A stretch of DNA of 19,950 nucleotides, taken from positions 3,169 to 23,118 of the forward strand of contig DKPS01000126.1 in assembly GCA_002471345.1 (NCBI GenBank). The letters run 5' to 3'. The notes beneath the pieces were generated by a model. It searched no databases and was not told where the DNA came from. It worked only from the letters and a program-made list of their open reading frames with translations. This document shows, one piece after another, positions 8,925 through 18,561 of this stretch; the first letter of the stretch is position 1; each line of letters opens with the position of its first letter. The translations under genes were made by a program, and so were the position numbers. The DNA is from Saprospiraceae bacterium UBA7328. Its GTDB lineage: Bacteria > Bacteroidota > Bacteroidia > Chitinophagales > Saprospiraceae.

Positions 8925-10172
8925 ATGAAAATTATAGACGTAGCAGAGCATTATTCGGAAAATGGAGGAGGAGTAAAAACTTATATAAATGAAAAACTTA
9001 AAAATGCTGCTAGACTGGGACATGAGATGATAATCATAGCTCCTGGAAATGAGAACAAAGTAGAAGAAAAGCATGGAGGCCGAGTCATATGGCAGAAGAA
9101 TCCTCCACTTATGGTCGATAAGAGGTATGGAGTTTTTAGAAATGCAAAAGCTATCTATGAAGTATTGGATAAAGAACAACCAGACATAGTAGAGGGCAGT
9201 TCTATTTGGGCTGGAGGAAGAATGGTGAAAAGGTGGAAAGGAGATGCTCTAAAACTCTTTATTTTTCATCAAGATGCTATCGCAGCATATGCGCATACAT
9301 TTTTAGATAGATATATCAGTCGAAATAAAATAGATAGACTTCTTTTTCCAATGTGGCACTATATCCGTTCTATTTCCAGAGGATATGACCATACAATAGT
9401 TTCTGGAGAATGGTTGGCTAAGAGATTGCAAAAATTTGAGGTTAAGGATCCCTTGGCCGTTCCATTCGGTATTGACAAGTCATTGTTTTCAAAAGAGAAA
9501 AGAAGTAAAGACGTTCGAAAGAATTTGTTGGAATTATGTAATCAAGATAAAGATGCAGCACTTCTTTTGATTGCTAGCAGATTTCATCCCGAAAAGCGTC
9601 TTAGAACTTTGTTTGAAGCAGCAAATGAAGTGAACAAAGAGCAACCAGTTGGCTTGATGGTATTTGGAGAAGGAATATTATCCCGAAAAGATAGAAAATA
9701 TGCATCGGATTCTGAACACATTCATTTGGCAGGATTTACTCAAAATCGTGAAGAACTGGCAATAGCATATGCTAGTGCTGATCTGATGATTCATGGATCA
9801 GCCGCAGAGACATTTGGCTTGGGTGTAGCCGAGGCCATATGTTCCGGATTACCAGTTGTAGCGCCTTCAGTGGGCGGAGCTGCGGATTTAGTGGGAGATA
9901 AATTTGGAATACTTTATGAGCCAGGAAAAGTGAAAGAATGTGCTGTTGCAATAAAGGAATCTCTACAGAGAATCAAGTGGAATTCTTCAGGTAATCAAAG
10001 TCCATTGCCGATCAATTCAGTTGAGGATCATTTTGATAAATTATTTGAACTGTATGAGGAGAAATTAAGGCAAAAAGAAAACGTAAATCCAATAAACAGA
10101 TTGGTTGAACATAATTTTCCATTAAGACTAGTCCCTTCTTTACAAAAGAGATCTCAAGTTTTAAGTAGATAG
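8925..10172 (+). CDS. Glycosyltransferase family 4
   Basis: This is a second GT-B retaining glycosyltransferase of about 415 residues. The N terminus has a glycine-rich acceptor loop (HYSENGGGVKTYINE) near residue 8. The donor half has ASRFHPEKRL near residue 220, a LAGF segment near 267, and the EX7E motif in SAAETFGLGVAEAICSGLP near residue 292, followed by a GGAADLV segment. I chose ATG at 8925 over an in-frame TTG two codons earlier at 8919, because it gives a typical MKIIDVAEH start. No Shine-Dalgarno sequence is visible. It starts 30 bases after the flippase-like gene, so it is probably in the same operon. It overlaps the convergent small membrane protein gene by 19 bases at its 3' end. 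The substrate is unknown. Confidence 0.87.
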   Translation: MKIIDVAEHYSENGGGVKTYINEKLKNAARLGHEMIIIAPGNENKVEEKHGGRVIWQKNPPLMVDKRYGVFRNAKAIYEVLDKEQPDIVEGSSIWAGGRMVKRWKGDALKLFIFHQDAIAAYAHTFLDRYISRNKIDRLLFPMWHYIRSISRGYDHTIVSGEWLAKRLQKFEVKDPLAVPFGIDKSLFSKEKRSKDVRKNLLELCNQDKDAALLLIASRFHPEKRLRTLFEAANEVNKEQPVGLMVFGEGILSRKDRKYASDSEHIHLAGFTQNREELAIAYASADLMIHGSAAETFGLGVAEAICSGLPVVAPSVGGAADLVGDKFGILYEPGKVKECAVAIKESLQRIKWNSSGNQSPLPINSVEDHFDKLFELYEEKLRQKENVNPINRLVEHNFPLRLVPSLQKRSQVLSR

Positions 10173-10471
10173 CCTAAAAATATGAGTGCTGTTATTATGA
10201 TTAAAAAGATAGCAGAAACCATTCTTATAGTTTTCTTTTCACCAAAGTCAGTTTGAGAAATACCTTTTAGGAATTGTTCTGGTAATACTTCAAGAGCATC
10301 TTTTTTATGCACACTATTTGTTGATTTTTCTCTCTTACTTTTTAAGTTCAGGAGTGATTCTACCTTTGTTGCTAACATTGGGTCACAATTCATCTTCTTC
10401 TCAAATTCTTTTACCTCATTATGATCCAACTCATCATTGATATATTTTGAAATATTGTTTTCTTCTATCAT
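10154..10471 (-). CDS. Small single-pass membrane protein with anti-sigma-like N terminus
   Basis: This 105-residue protein begins with ISKYINDELDHNEVKEFEKK, a pattern seen at the N terminus of Bacteroidota anti-sigma-like and related regulatory proteins (sheet-less helical domain followed by a DP-x-x-A motif), here without zinc-binding His or Cys residues. A charged linker follows, then one hydrophobic helix (about 83-102, ending FLGYLLKT), so the soluble part is likely cytoplasmic and tail-anchored. It lies 21 bases downstream of the metalloprotease gene on the same strand and is probably cotranscribed. Its 3' end overlaps the convergent glycosyltransferase gene. The anti-sigma idea is an inference from pattern; no sigma factor gene is present in the window. 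Confidence 0.6.
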   Translation of the reverse strand: MIEENNISKYINDELDHNEVKEFEKKMNCDPMLATKVESLLNLKSKREKSTNSVHKKDALEVLPEQFLKGISQTDFGEKKTIRMVSAIFLIIITALIFLGYLLKT

Positions 10472-10492
10472 TGGCTATTAGACTTAGCTTAA

Positions 10493-13400
10493 TCATTCTG
10501 GTATCTCCTCACAATCTCCAATTTGCACCTCAAAAACTCCAGAAGTACTTACTTGAAAATTAGCTTGTAAAACAACTGAATCTGGAGCTTGAAATTTAAC
10601 ATTACCACTACTCACATCAGCATTGGAAGTAAGATAGGTTTTACTCCATAAAGAATCAGAAGTAACATTGCCACTAATATTAGAACCTGGGGACTCAGTG
10701 CATGGTAGAATGCATGTAGGTATTGTAACAGTGACTGCACTGCTTATACATGTATTATCAGAGGCATCTCTTACTCTAAAGTCTTGATTGCCAGAACTGG
10801 TCGGTCCTAATTCAGTACAAGCAATTGCTGCGGCGATACCACTGCCAACTACCTGATTACTAGCATTAACCACTTCATACGTTCCTGATCCATTAGAGGG
10901 CGTAAATGCAGTAATGCTAAAAGATGCATCTTGTCCACTACATGCTGCCGAACCAGCAGTTACACCTGTTATGCTACATGGTGGCGGGCATTGTGGGAGA
11001 TTAACAGCAATTGCTGAACTTATACAACTATTTTCTGCTGCATCTCTTACTCTGAAATTTTGGTTTCCCGCACTGGTTGGACCAGATACAGTTACTGCTA
11101 TTGGTGAACTTGATCCACTTCCTACAACTGTGTTTGCAGCATTTACTACTTCGTAGGTGCCTGATCCATTGGCTGGAGTGAATGTCATGTTGAAAGTAGC
11201 ATTGTCACCACTGCATACCGCTACTGAAGCTGAAAGTCCGGTAATACTGCATGGAGGTCCAGTTACGGTAAGTGAATGATAATTAGATGATTTAAAAGCA
11301 CATGTACTAAATGGAAAAACATTGGATTCGGACATACCTGACCATAAGGCTGTATTAATTGATGATTCATATGATACTCCGTAGACATTGTAGGATCCAG
11401 TACCAAGAGATTTAAAATCTGCAGTACTTGATACTTTATCAATAATTGAGTTGCTCTGATCAACAGCAATATATGTATACGATGTTCCCCCTGCTTGAGA
11501 GCCTGTTTCAATAACATCACCTGGACCTGACATTGTAGTTGTAAATCCAGAATAACTCGAATGACCAATCACTGCGGTGTAGACCACACATTCTGTGAGT
11601 GAAACTGTCAAATTACTTCCAGTATAATAGGATCCACCTCCTGCGGGAGAACCTGTTGAACCTATAAAAGTTCCACTACATGGGTTACTGCTATTGTAGA
11701 TGTAATTTGATGTTTGAAATATTGTCAAAAATGTATTCTGTTCTGTGTTAAAGGTATACGAACCTGTGTTGGAGACTGAAATTTCAAACCAATTATGAAA
11801 TCTTAAAAAATTGGGGTCATCGCACCCTCCTGACCCATTATCAAGTGGTGTATTTCCCTGATTAGAATTAAGATTTAGATCTATAGATGTTATCACCTCT
11901 GAACCTATAAATCTATCATTCTCATCTAAATCTAGGCTATTGTCACCAGAATCTGCAGATACATTTACAACTGGACAAAGTGAACTAGCTTGTGCAGGAC
12001 AGGATCCTCCAGAAATTGTAAAATTTGAATTATTAATATCGAAAAATTCTGCAGTCGGATGATGTGTCGAACTTATTTTAATTCTTGCTTCAGATGTACT
12101 AATAGCGGATGCCGGCACGGCATAGGTATGACTCCCGTCATTAGAAGTACCTGATGAAATGATGAATGGAAATGTTACCCCACCATCAACAGATAAGGAG
12201 ATATCAACTGTAGATGAAATGCTGTTTGTAGAGTTTACATTCCATGTAATATTTAAATTGGTTCCTGCTGTAACTGTTGTTGTCGAATTTTGACTTGTAA
12301 TTTCTAATGGGCCTTTTGTGCCATCTACTGTTACTTCCACTTCATCACTATCTACTCCACCACCAGTTGCCACATTGTCTCGTACCGTAAACCGAAATAA
12401 CATGTTACGACCTACTTGTGGTAAATCTTCACCTACATTATCAGCAGGGTTATTAGTACCATCCAGAATATACTGCATATCAGGAAAATATCTCAATGGT
12501 GTAGTGGTTGATATTCTACTTCTAAATAAGGGTGCACTTGCAGCACTGTTTACTGCAGGATAACCTCCGTAACCATTAATTCCACTTCCTAATGCTCCTC
12601 TATCTCCTGCAGCAGTTGCTATGTCATATTGATCCCATACATAGCTCAGGGCATTGCCACCATTCACATCAGAGGCAGACCCTAAAAGAGCAAATGGAGT
12701 ACCTTTAGGGATTTCAAAATCAGTACCTGCATTAGCAACGGGTGGTGTATTCTCGGTGGCAGTCAATGTTATACACCCACTAGCAGTTACAGTATTGTAT
12801 ATTTGTTCTAAGCTTTTAGTATGAAAATATTGCTCATTATTTGGGGAAGTTAAAACATAGCTATTACCCCCTCCCGTATTTGTGCAATTACCACCGTAAC
12901 CCATAAGAGTAGATCCACTTCCAGGTTCAACAGCTGTTGCATTATCCCATCCTCCTGTACAAAAAGTCTCTCCATTATTAGTGCCACCATCCGCATTATA
13001 AGTATGCCATGCTTGAAATTGATGGCCTACTTCGTGAACAAATAGTCCTGCTACAAATCCAACAAATCCAGCGGGGATAGCACCTGCCGTAAATTCGGTC
13101 CAAGCTCTTGCTTTTTGAGTATCACTACATGGAAGTGGACCAGCTTGACCAGAAGCGCTGATTCCTCCTCCATTGTTAATGTGAAATACATGACCTATAT
13201 CATACTCGCTGTACAGTAATGATGCATTTCCATTCATGGTATTGAATCCAGTTTGAGCATTTGTTGCATTTGCAAAAACAGGATCTGGAGTAAATGGATC
13301 GGTAGCTCCATTGGTAAAAATAATACTCATTGAAGTCGTGGTTTTAGCAATCAAATCAAACTGCACAGATGCTTCCAAATTATAAATTAAGTTAGCTGCT

Positions 13401-13993
13401 GCCATAATGGCTACAATTTTATCTCTAGCTAACGTCTGACTTGTCATTGCCACAGTCATCTCACCTGTTGCCGCTGCCGCCATTCTATATTTCCTCAATT
13501 GTGTTCCAACGGGGAAAGGAGCAACACTTTTTTTAATGCTTTCTGTGATTTTCTTGATTTCAAATACATCTTGTGTTGTCCCACATTTACCCTGTGGGCC
13601 ATCATTTATATTATACATAAGATAGCGGCCTGTTGATGCGTCCAATGGATCAATAAAATAATATCCACTCTTGTATTGTAGTACTATATTCAGCGCAGAA
13701 GGAGTGATTGTCATCCTCACATTCGCTCCGCTTTTAGAGCTTTTACCAGAATATGTAAAGACATCTGATGGTTGTTCTTCGCTTATTTTGTAAGTTGAAA
13801 AATCAACAGTTTCAAGTTCTCCAGATGGCATAGGAATATCAATTTGGACTGCCGATTTAGCGGTGGCTTTTTTTGCTTTTGATGTTAATTCAGTCAAATC
13901 CAGATTTACTTCTGTTCCAAATCCTGGATAGTCTTGAGCTGAACCTATAGAAGCCAAACAGAAAGCAAATAAAGGAAATAGGTATTTTATCAT
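10493..13993 (-). CDS. Secreted reprolysin-like zinc metalloprotease with Ig-like repeats
   Basis: This protein is about 1166 residues, starting at ATG 13993. A longer frame begins at TTG 14020, but the ATG gives a clean signal peptide (MIKYLFPLFAFCLASIGSAQ). A propeptide-like region precedes the catalytic domain, which has the zinc motif HEVGHQFQAWH at residues 320-330 and a Met-turn in TLMGYGG (M364). These identify a reprolysin/M12B-type metzincin. The usual Gly of HExxHxxGxxH is Gln here. Downstream are a cadherin-like region, a domain with LNITWNVNSTNS and SVDGGVTFPF (about 563-663), a pre-peptidase-C-terminal-like region, two tandem Cys-containing Ig-like repeats of 91 residues (915-1097), and a C-terminal beta module ending FEVQIGDCEEIPE. 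No canonical T9SS sorting signal is obvious. It is followed 21 bases later by the small membrane protein gene. Confidence 0.88.
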   Translation of the reverse strand: MIKYLFPLFAFCLASIGSAQDYPGFGTEVNLDLTELTSKAKKATAKSAVQIDIPMPSGELETVDFSTYKISEEQPSDVFTYSGKSSKSGANVRMTITPSALNIVLQYKSGYYFIDPLDASTGRYLMYNINDGPQGKCGTTQDVFEIKKITESIKKSVAPFPVGTQLRKYRMAAAATGEMTVAMTSQTLARDKIVAIMAAANLIYNLEASVQFDLIAKTTTSMSIIFTNGATDPFTPDPVFANATNAQTGFNTMNGNASLLYSEYDIGHVFHINNGGGISASGQAGPLPCSDTQKARAWTEFTAGAIPAGFVGFVAGLFVHEVGHQFQAWHTYNADGGTNNGETFCTGGWDNATAVEPGSGSTLMGYGGNCTNTGGGNSYVLTSPNNEQYFHTKSLEQIYNTVTASGCITLTATENTPPVANAGTDFEIPKGTPFALLGSASDVNGGNALSYVWDQYDIATAAGDRGALGSGINGYGGYPAVNSAASAPLFRSRISTTTPLRYFPDMQYILDGTNNPADNVGEDLPQVGRNMLFRFTVRDNVATGGGVDSDEVEVTVDGTKGPLEITSQNSTTTVTAGTNLNITWNVNSTNSISSTVDISLSVDGGVTFPFIISSGTSNDGSHTYAVPASAISTSEARIKISSTHHPTAEFFDINNSNFTISGGSCPAQASSLCPVVNVSADSGDNSLDLDENDRFIGSEVITSIDLNLNSNQGNTPLDNGSGGCDDPNFLRFHNWFEISVSNTGSYTFNTEQNTFLTIFQTSNYIYNSSNPCSGTFIGSTGSPAGGGSYYTGSNLTVSLTECVVYTAVIGHSSYSGFTTTMSGPGDVIETGSQAGGTSYTYIAVDQSNSIIDKVSSTADFKSLGTGSYNVYGVSYESSINTALWSGMSESNVFPFSTCAFKSSNYHSLTVTGPPCSITGLSASVAVCSGDNATFNMTFTPANGSGTYEVVNAANTVVGSGSSSPIAVTVSGPTSAGNQNFRVRDAAENSCISSAIAVNLPQCPPPCSITGVTAGSAACSGQDASFSITAFTPSNGSGTYEVVNASNQVVGSGIAAAIACTELGPTSSGNQDFRVRDASDNTCISSAVTVTIPTCILPCTESPGSNISGNVTSDSLWSKTYLTSNADVSSGNVKFQAPDSVVLQANFQVSTSGVFEVQIGDCEEIPE
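10703..11251 (-). repeat. Two tandem ~273-bp (91-residue) Ig-like repeats in the metalloprotease
   Basis: Copies at 10979-11251 and 10703-10978 encode near-identical blocks. Each opens with CSITG, contains NGSGTYEVVNA in the middle, and has FRVRDA, then CISSA, before the next Pro-Cys boundary. The second copy is one codon longer. Their strong similarity suggests recent duplication. Confidence 0.88.
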
Positions 13994-14167
13994 TTGATGT
14001 AGAAATTGGAAGATTATCAAATTTGAGTTTAAAGTGATCTAATCTTAGGATTATTTTGTCTTTCTTATCATTTTTCTTTGATCGCCCTATTGAGGATTAA
14101 AAATACTTTTAAAATGTAGATAATTTTAATTTTTCAATAGACTTATATACGTAGAACTTGATTCGAA

Positions 14168-16147
14168 TTAACTCTCACTAAACGCACCCAAATAATACAT
14201 CTTCATCTTACCTTTGTTCTTCACATCCAATTCCCCTCAATATACAAATTCATTCTTAGACTTTAGAATATCGAACACATTTTCAGATACGTTCACCCGA
14301 TTGGGTTCACTATTGGTTTCCATTCTGGAAGCGACATTCACAGTATCTCCCCAGATGTCATATTGAAATTTAGTCTGCCCTACCACCCCAGCTACGACTG
14401 GACCACTATCTATACCTATTCTAACTTGAAAAGGGACTATCCCTTCAGGTGGATTTTCAGCAGTATTTTTAGTGAATTGGATCATATCGTGAGCAGCCAT
14501 TACAGTATTCATTGTGGTCTGGCTGTGATCCAGATCATCAGTGTGCAAGCCTCCTGCACACATGTAAGCATCACCTATGGTTTTAATTTTTTCGAGATTG
14601 TTTTTAGTGACAATACGATCAAATTCTTTGAAATAATAATCTATTGACGAAACAATCGTTTCCGGTGAATGGTGTGATGAAACCTGAGTAAAACCTACAA
14701 AGTCAGTGAATAGTACTGTTGTGAATTCAATCTTTTTAGGTTTGACTACTCCATTTTGTTTTAACTCTTCTGCAGTTTCAGGAGGGAGGATGTTTTTGAG
14801 AAGTCCATCAGATTTGTTCCTTTCTAGCGTGATTATTTTATTGGTTTTAGTAACATATTGATATTGATAAACTACGCCTCCAATAATCAGTAGTAAAAGA
14901 GCCGCAGCAGCTATAAAGAAATTACGCATCAAGTTAGCTCTTGCAATTTGTTGTGTCTTAATTTCATTATCTGCATTAAGAAGGGCTATTTCATTATCCC
15001 TTTTTTCTATATCAAACTCTAGTTGTAAGTTTGAGATATTATCATTTTTATCGATATCATAAAGCTTTTTGTTCACAGCGATTAGACTATCTTGAGCATC
15101 TAAGGCCTCCTTGTATTGACCAGAATTGGCATATGCTGTTTTTAATCCGTCATAGCCCTCTTGCAGGTCTACACTTACTCCTAGTCCTTTTCCCACTTCT
15201 AAGGATTCCTCTAAAGACTTTATAGCTTCTCTATAATTCTTCAAACCTATATAACCATGTCCCATGGTTGTAAGGGCTCGTTGGATAAACTGCTTCGTAT
15301 CACTTGCTCTAGAAAGTTTAAGAGCTTCTTTTGATTCTATTATTGCCTGGTTAAAATTGTTTTTGGCTTCTGCTGCTGATGACGCGGCCTTTGCTCTCAT
15401 ATTACTGAGGTCAGCAGAAGCAATCATGGCTTCTGGAAGACTAGGATTCTTTAATCTTTCAAATAGCTCCTTAGCCATATCTATCTGCTCTGCAGCTTTG
15501 TCAAACTTGCTTTCCATTCGATATACCTCGCTCAAATTCATGGTCACTATGCCTATACAATTCTCATAATCTATAGCAATACATAACTCTAAAGCCTGAT
15601 TATAATATTCTTCAGATTTAGAATATTCTTCCATGTTAGAGTAGACAGCTCCTATATTCTGAAGTGCGGTAGCTCGTCTAAAATCATCATTGTTTTTCTC
15701 AGCTATCCTTAGACTTTTTAAATGAAAATCCATTGCCTTTGGATAATCTCCTGTGCTATTGTATACAGATCCTATATTGCTTTGGAGATTGCTTATTCCT
15801 GTAAGATGATTAATGTCTTCAAAGGTGGCTAAAGAGGCTTCCCAGTATTCTAATACCTTGACAAAGTCTCCTTTGTAATAGTATCCAATTCCGGCATTTT
15901 TCTGCATGTAAGCTTTCCGCTCTGGATCATTTACACACTCGGCTAGAGCTATAGCTTCTTCAGCATAAATAATACAAGTATCTAGGTTGATTCCTAGGTA
16001 AGCTCTTGACAATTGCGCTAAAACATCAACTCTCGTAGTATCATGAATATCGGTTTGAAGTAGTAGCTTAAGACTATCTTGAGACTGAAGTGCATTGAGT
16101 GTTGCACCCATAATCAGCCAGATTATTAGAAATGTTTTGTTTTTCAT
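14168..16147 (-). CDS. TPR-transmembrane-adenylate cyclase, in-frame UGA at codon 637
   Basis: This is a class III nucleotide cyclase receptor. The signal peptide is MKNKTFLIIWLIMGATLNAL, then come about seven TPR units (to about residue 370), a coiled-coil stretch, one transmembrane helix (FFIAAAALLLLIIGGVVY, about 411-428), and the cyclase domain. Metal-binding Asp residues sit in LFTDFVGFT and TIGDAYM. The Lys in KIKTIGD and the Asp in QYDIWGD specify adenine, and TVNVASRME holds the transition-state Asn and Arg, so adenylate cyclase rather than guanylate cyclase is predicted. Topology implies a periplasmic TPR sensor and cytoplasmic cAMP production. The frame stops at TGA 14237-14239 after 636 residues. 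Codons beyond it (14168-14236) still encode GELDVKNKGKMKMYYL, matching the paralogue's C terminus, so I give the full family extent. Truncation at the TGA would lose 22 residues. It lies 25 bases downstream of a paralogue. Confidence 0.88.
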
Positions 16148-16172
16148 ATGGTTTCTAAAGGACTCTTACCCC

Positions 16173-18122
16173 TTAATTTACGCTAAATTTATCAAGATAG
16201 TACATTTTCATCTTACCTTTATTTTTGACTTTTACTTCTCCTCTATCTTTAAAGGCAACTTTGTTTTTTAGTTCATCAAACACATTCTGAGATACATTGA
16301 TGTGATTAGGTTCGCAATTTGACTCCATTCTTGAGGCGATATTTACGGTGTCTCCCCATATATCATATTGAAACTTTTTGGTGCCTACCACACCCGCTAC
16401 AAGAGGTCCATTGTTTATACCTATTCTTATTTTGAATGGTGTGATGCCAGGAGGTGGATTCTTGCGGGTTTCTTCTACGAATGTGAGAATTGCTTCAGCT
16501 GCTTTAAGAGCATCCATAGCATTGGTTTCATTTTTATTAGGTATGCCTCCTACACACATATATGCATCACCAATTGTTTTAATCTTTTCCATATTATGCC
16601 GCCCCACGATTTCATCAAAATTGGTGAAGTAATAACCTATGCTTTTTACTAAGTCCTCAGGTTCTATATTTCCTGATTTACCCGTGAAATTTACAAAGTC
16701 GGTGAACAAGACTGTAGCATTTTCATATTTTTTAGCTTGAACAATACCATATTCTTTTAACTCATCAGCTGTCTCCTTCGGAAGAATATTGAGCAATAGT
16801 TGATCAGATTTGTTCCTTTCATGAGTGATGATCTCATTTGTCTTCTTTACAAATCTATATTGATATACAACTCCACCAATGATGACTAATAAAAGGCCAG
16901 CAGCAGCAATCAAGAAATTTCTAAATAATGTTGCTCTTGCAATCTGTTGTGTTTGAATTTCATTTTGAACATTTAGAATTGCTATCTCGGATTCCTTCTT
17001 TTCTATATCAAAGGATAATTGAAGATTTTGAACATTGTCGTCACTTTCTGAATCATAAATTTTTTGATTAATTGCAATCAAACTATCTTGATAATTTGCA
17101 ACATTTAGAAAATCATTATTGCCTTTGTAGGCCTCGATTATTCCTACAATGGTTTTCTGCAAATCATCATTGACTCCAATTTCTTTGCTTAGCCGAAGCG
17201 CTTCTTGATAGTTCTCTATACTTTTATCTGCAAGTCCAATATCGGCATAAACTTTTCCTAATTCTCTTTTAGCTATAGACATAGCTACTTTTCCATCTTT
17301 ACGCTCAGCCATGGCAAATGCCTCCTTGAGTTTTCTCAAAGCTTGTGAATGATCTTTATTTTCTGAATCTATCTGGGCCAAAAAAATCAAAGCATTGGGA
17401 AGTAAGGCATCATCTTCAATTGCTAATTTTTCTCTGGCTAGTTCAAAATACAATTTAGCCTTTGTCTGATCTTTTTTTTGCTCAAAATAAATCTCTCCTA
17501 GATTCAAGGATGTCGTGGCTAGACCTCGGTTGTTTTCGAGTTTTTCAAACATTTGTAATGCCTGAATAAGATGATCTTCAGCTTTGTCATAATCTCGAGT
17601 ATTCTCGTATACAGCTCCTATATTTTGAAGCACAGTTGCTTTTCTATGATCATCACCTGAGTCTTCTGATATTTTCAGGGCTCTTAGATAATGTTCCAGC
17701 GCTTTGACATTGTCACCTGTGCTGTAAAACACAGCGCCAATGTTACTCTCTAGGTTGCTGATTCCTTTAGAATCTTCAATGGACTTAAAGGCTTCAAGAG
17801 ATTGTTGTCAATAAGTAAGCACTTCTACAAAATCTGCCTTAAAGTAATACCCAAGCCCTACATTTTTTAAAGCATAACCTAGTCTTTTCTTATCATTTAT
17901 CTTATTTGATATGTCTACAGCTTGTTCTGCATATTCTATTGCCTTATCAGGGTTAGGGCCAAATTGATTCTTACTTAATTGATCAAGTACATCTATTTTG
18001 ATTGTATCATGAGAAGCAGATGAGAAAATGTTTAGAAGACTATCCGTGGAGAATGCGCTTACCTGGTGTTGAGAAAGTAGAAATGTAAATATTAATAGGA
18101 TATTTAGAATAATTGTCTTCAT
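16173..18122 (-). pseudogene. TPR-transmembrane-adenylate cyclase interrupted by in-frame UGA at codon 105
   Basis: This is a paralogue of the adjacent cyclase gene, with the same order: signal peptide (MKTIILNILLIFTFLLSQ), TPR repeats, coiled coil, transmembrane helix (LIAAAGLLLVIIGGVVYQY), and class III cyclase domain. LFTDFVNFT and TIGDAYMCVGG hold the metal-binding Asp residues. KIKTIGD and QYDIWGD carry the Lys and Asp typical of adenylate cyclases. The C terminus is EVKVKNKGKMKMYYLDKFSVN. A single TGA at 17808-17810 splits the frame after 104 residues, while homology continues in the same frame on both sides. In the paralogue this codon is TGG (Trp) within EYWEASL; here the context is TYxQQSL. 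A GTG at 17732 could permit reinitiation without the signal peptide. It is the first gene of this minus-strand cluster. It may be a pseudogene, a readthrough gene or a sequence error. Confidence 0.82.
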
Positions 18123-18561
18123 GGTGGTTTTGCTGACATTAAATATAGGATATAAAATATTTAGTAAACATCATATTTAGATTAAAACCAGCAAATCAAG
18201 GTTTGCAAGGTTGCGATCACTGCCAATTTATTGCACAACTGATTTTTAAAGAAAAATATTTGGCGTTTTTTTTTATTTTGTGCTATACTTTTGTAAAACC
18301 ATTTTAAATTGAAAACATGACACCTATCACTTCCACCAAAATTCGCATTCCATAGTTTTATTGTGAATTAGATTAAAAAATAAGCTAATTCAATATCAGT
18401 TTCGCATTAATCAGTTTTGATGAAAATTTTGAATTCTTTGATATTGATCCAATGCAATGTGACCCCAAAAATGTTTTGTTAATCGCCTCAGTATTTATAA
18501 ACTACTGCGATAATTATATAAGTCATTTGGCTTATTCGTATTCAACTTTTGAACACAAACT
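18123..18561. other. 439-base divergent intergenic region
   Basis: This AT-rich gap separates the cyclase gene (minus) from the surface protein gene (plus) and must hold divergent promoters. I find no gene. A 12-codon frame (ATG 18317 to TAG 18353) has no supporting features. A small hairpin (TAAGTC / GGCTTA with one G-U pair, 18519-18534) lies 27 bases before the plus-strand start. Confidence 0.6.
18259..18293 (+). promoter_or_regulatory. Candidate Bacteroidota sigma-70 promoter
   Basis: A TTTG (18259-18262) and a TACTTTTG (18286-18293) match the -33 TTTG and -7 TAnnTTTG elements described for Bacteroidota, with 23 bases between them. It would give a leader of about 260 bases to the surface protein gene. 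Position and spacing make it only a candidate. Confidence 0.25.

Noticed and set aside
10703..11251. Direct repeats as a CRISPR or mobile element
   Set aside because: The repeats are long, in frame and encode homologous Ig-like domains with no spacers or terminal inverted repeats.
17808..17810. Selenocysteine at the in-frame UGA
   Set aside because: The paralogue has Trp, not Cys, at this position, the residue lies in a TPR helix rather than a redox site, and no convincing SECIS-like hairpin is visible just downstream.
14168..18122. Alternative genetic code with UGA as Trp
   Set aside because: UGA is the natural stop of the genes ending at 8894, 10154 and 10493, and those frames close soon afterwards or run into unrelated sequence.
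18317..18355. Twelve-codon leader peptide in the 18123-18561 gap
   Set aside because: It has no ribosome binding site, no run of regulatory codons and no attenuator hairpin, so it is not distinguishable from chance.
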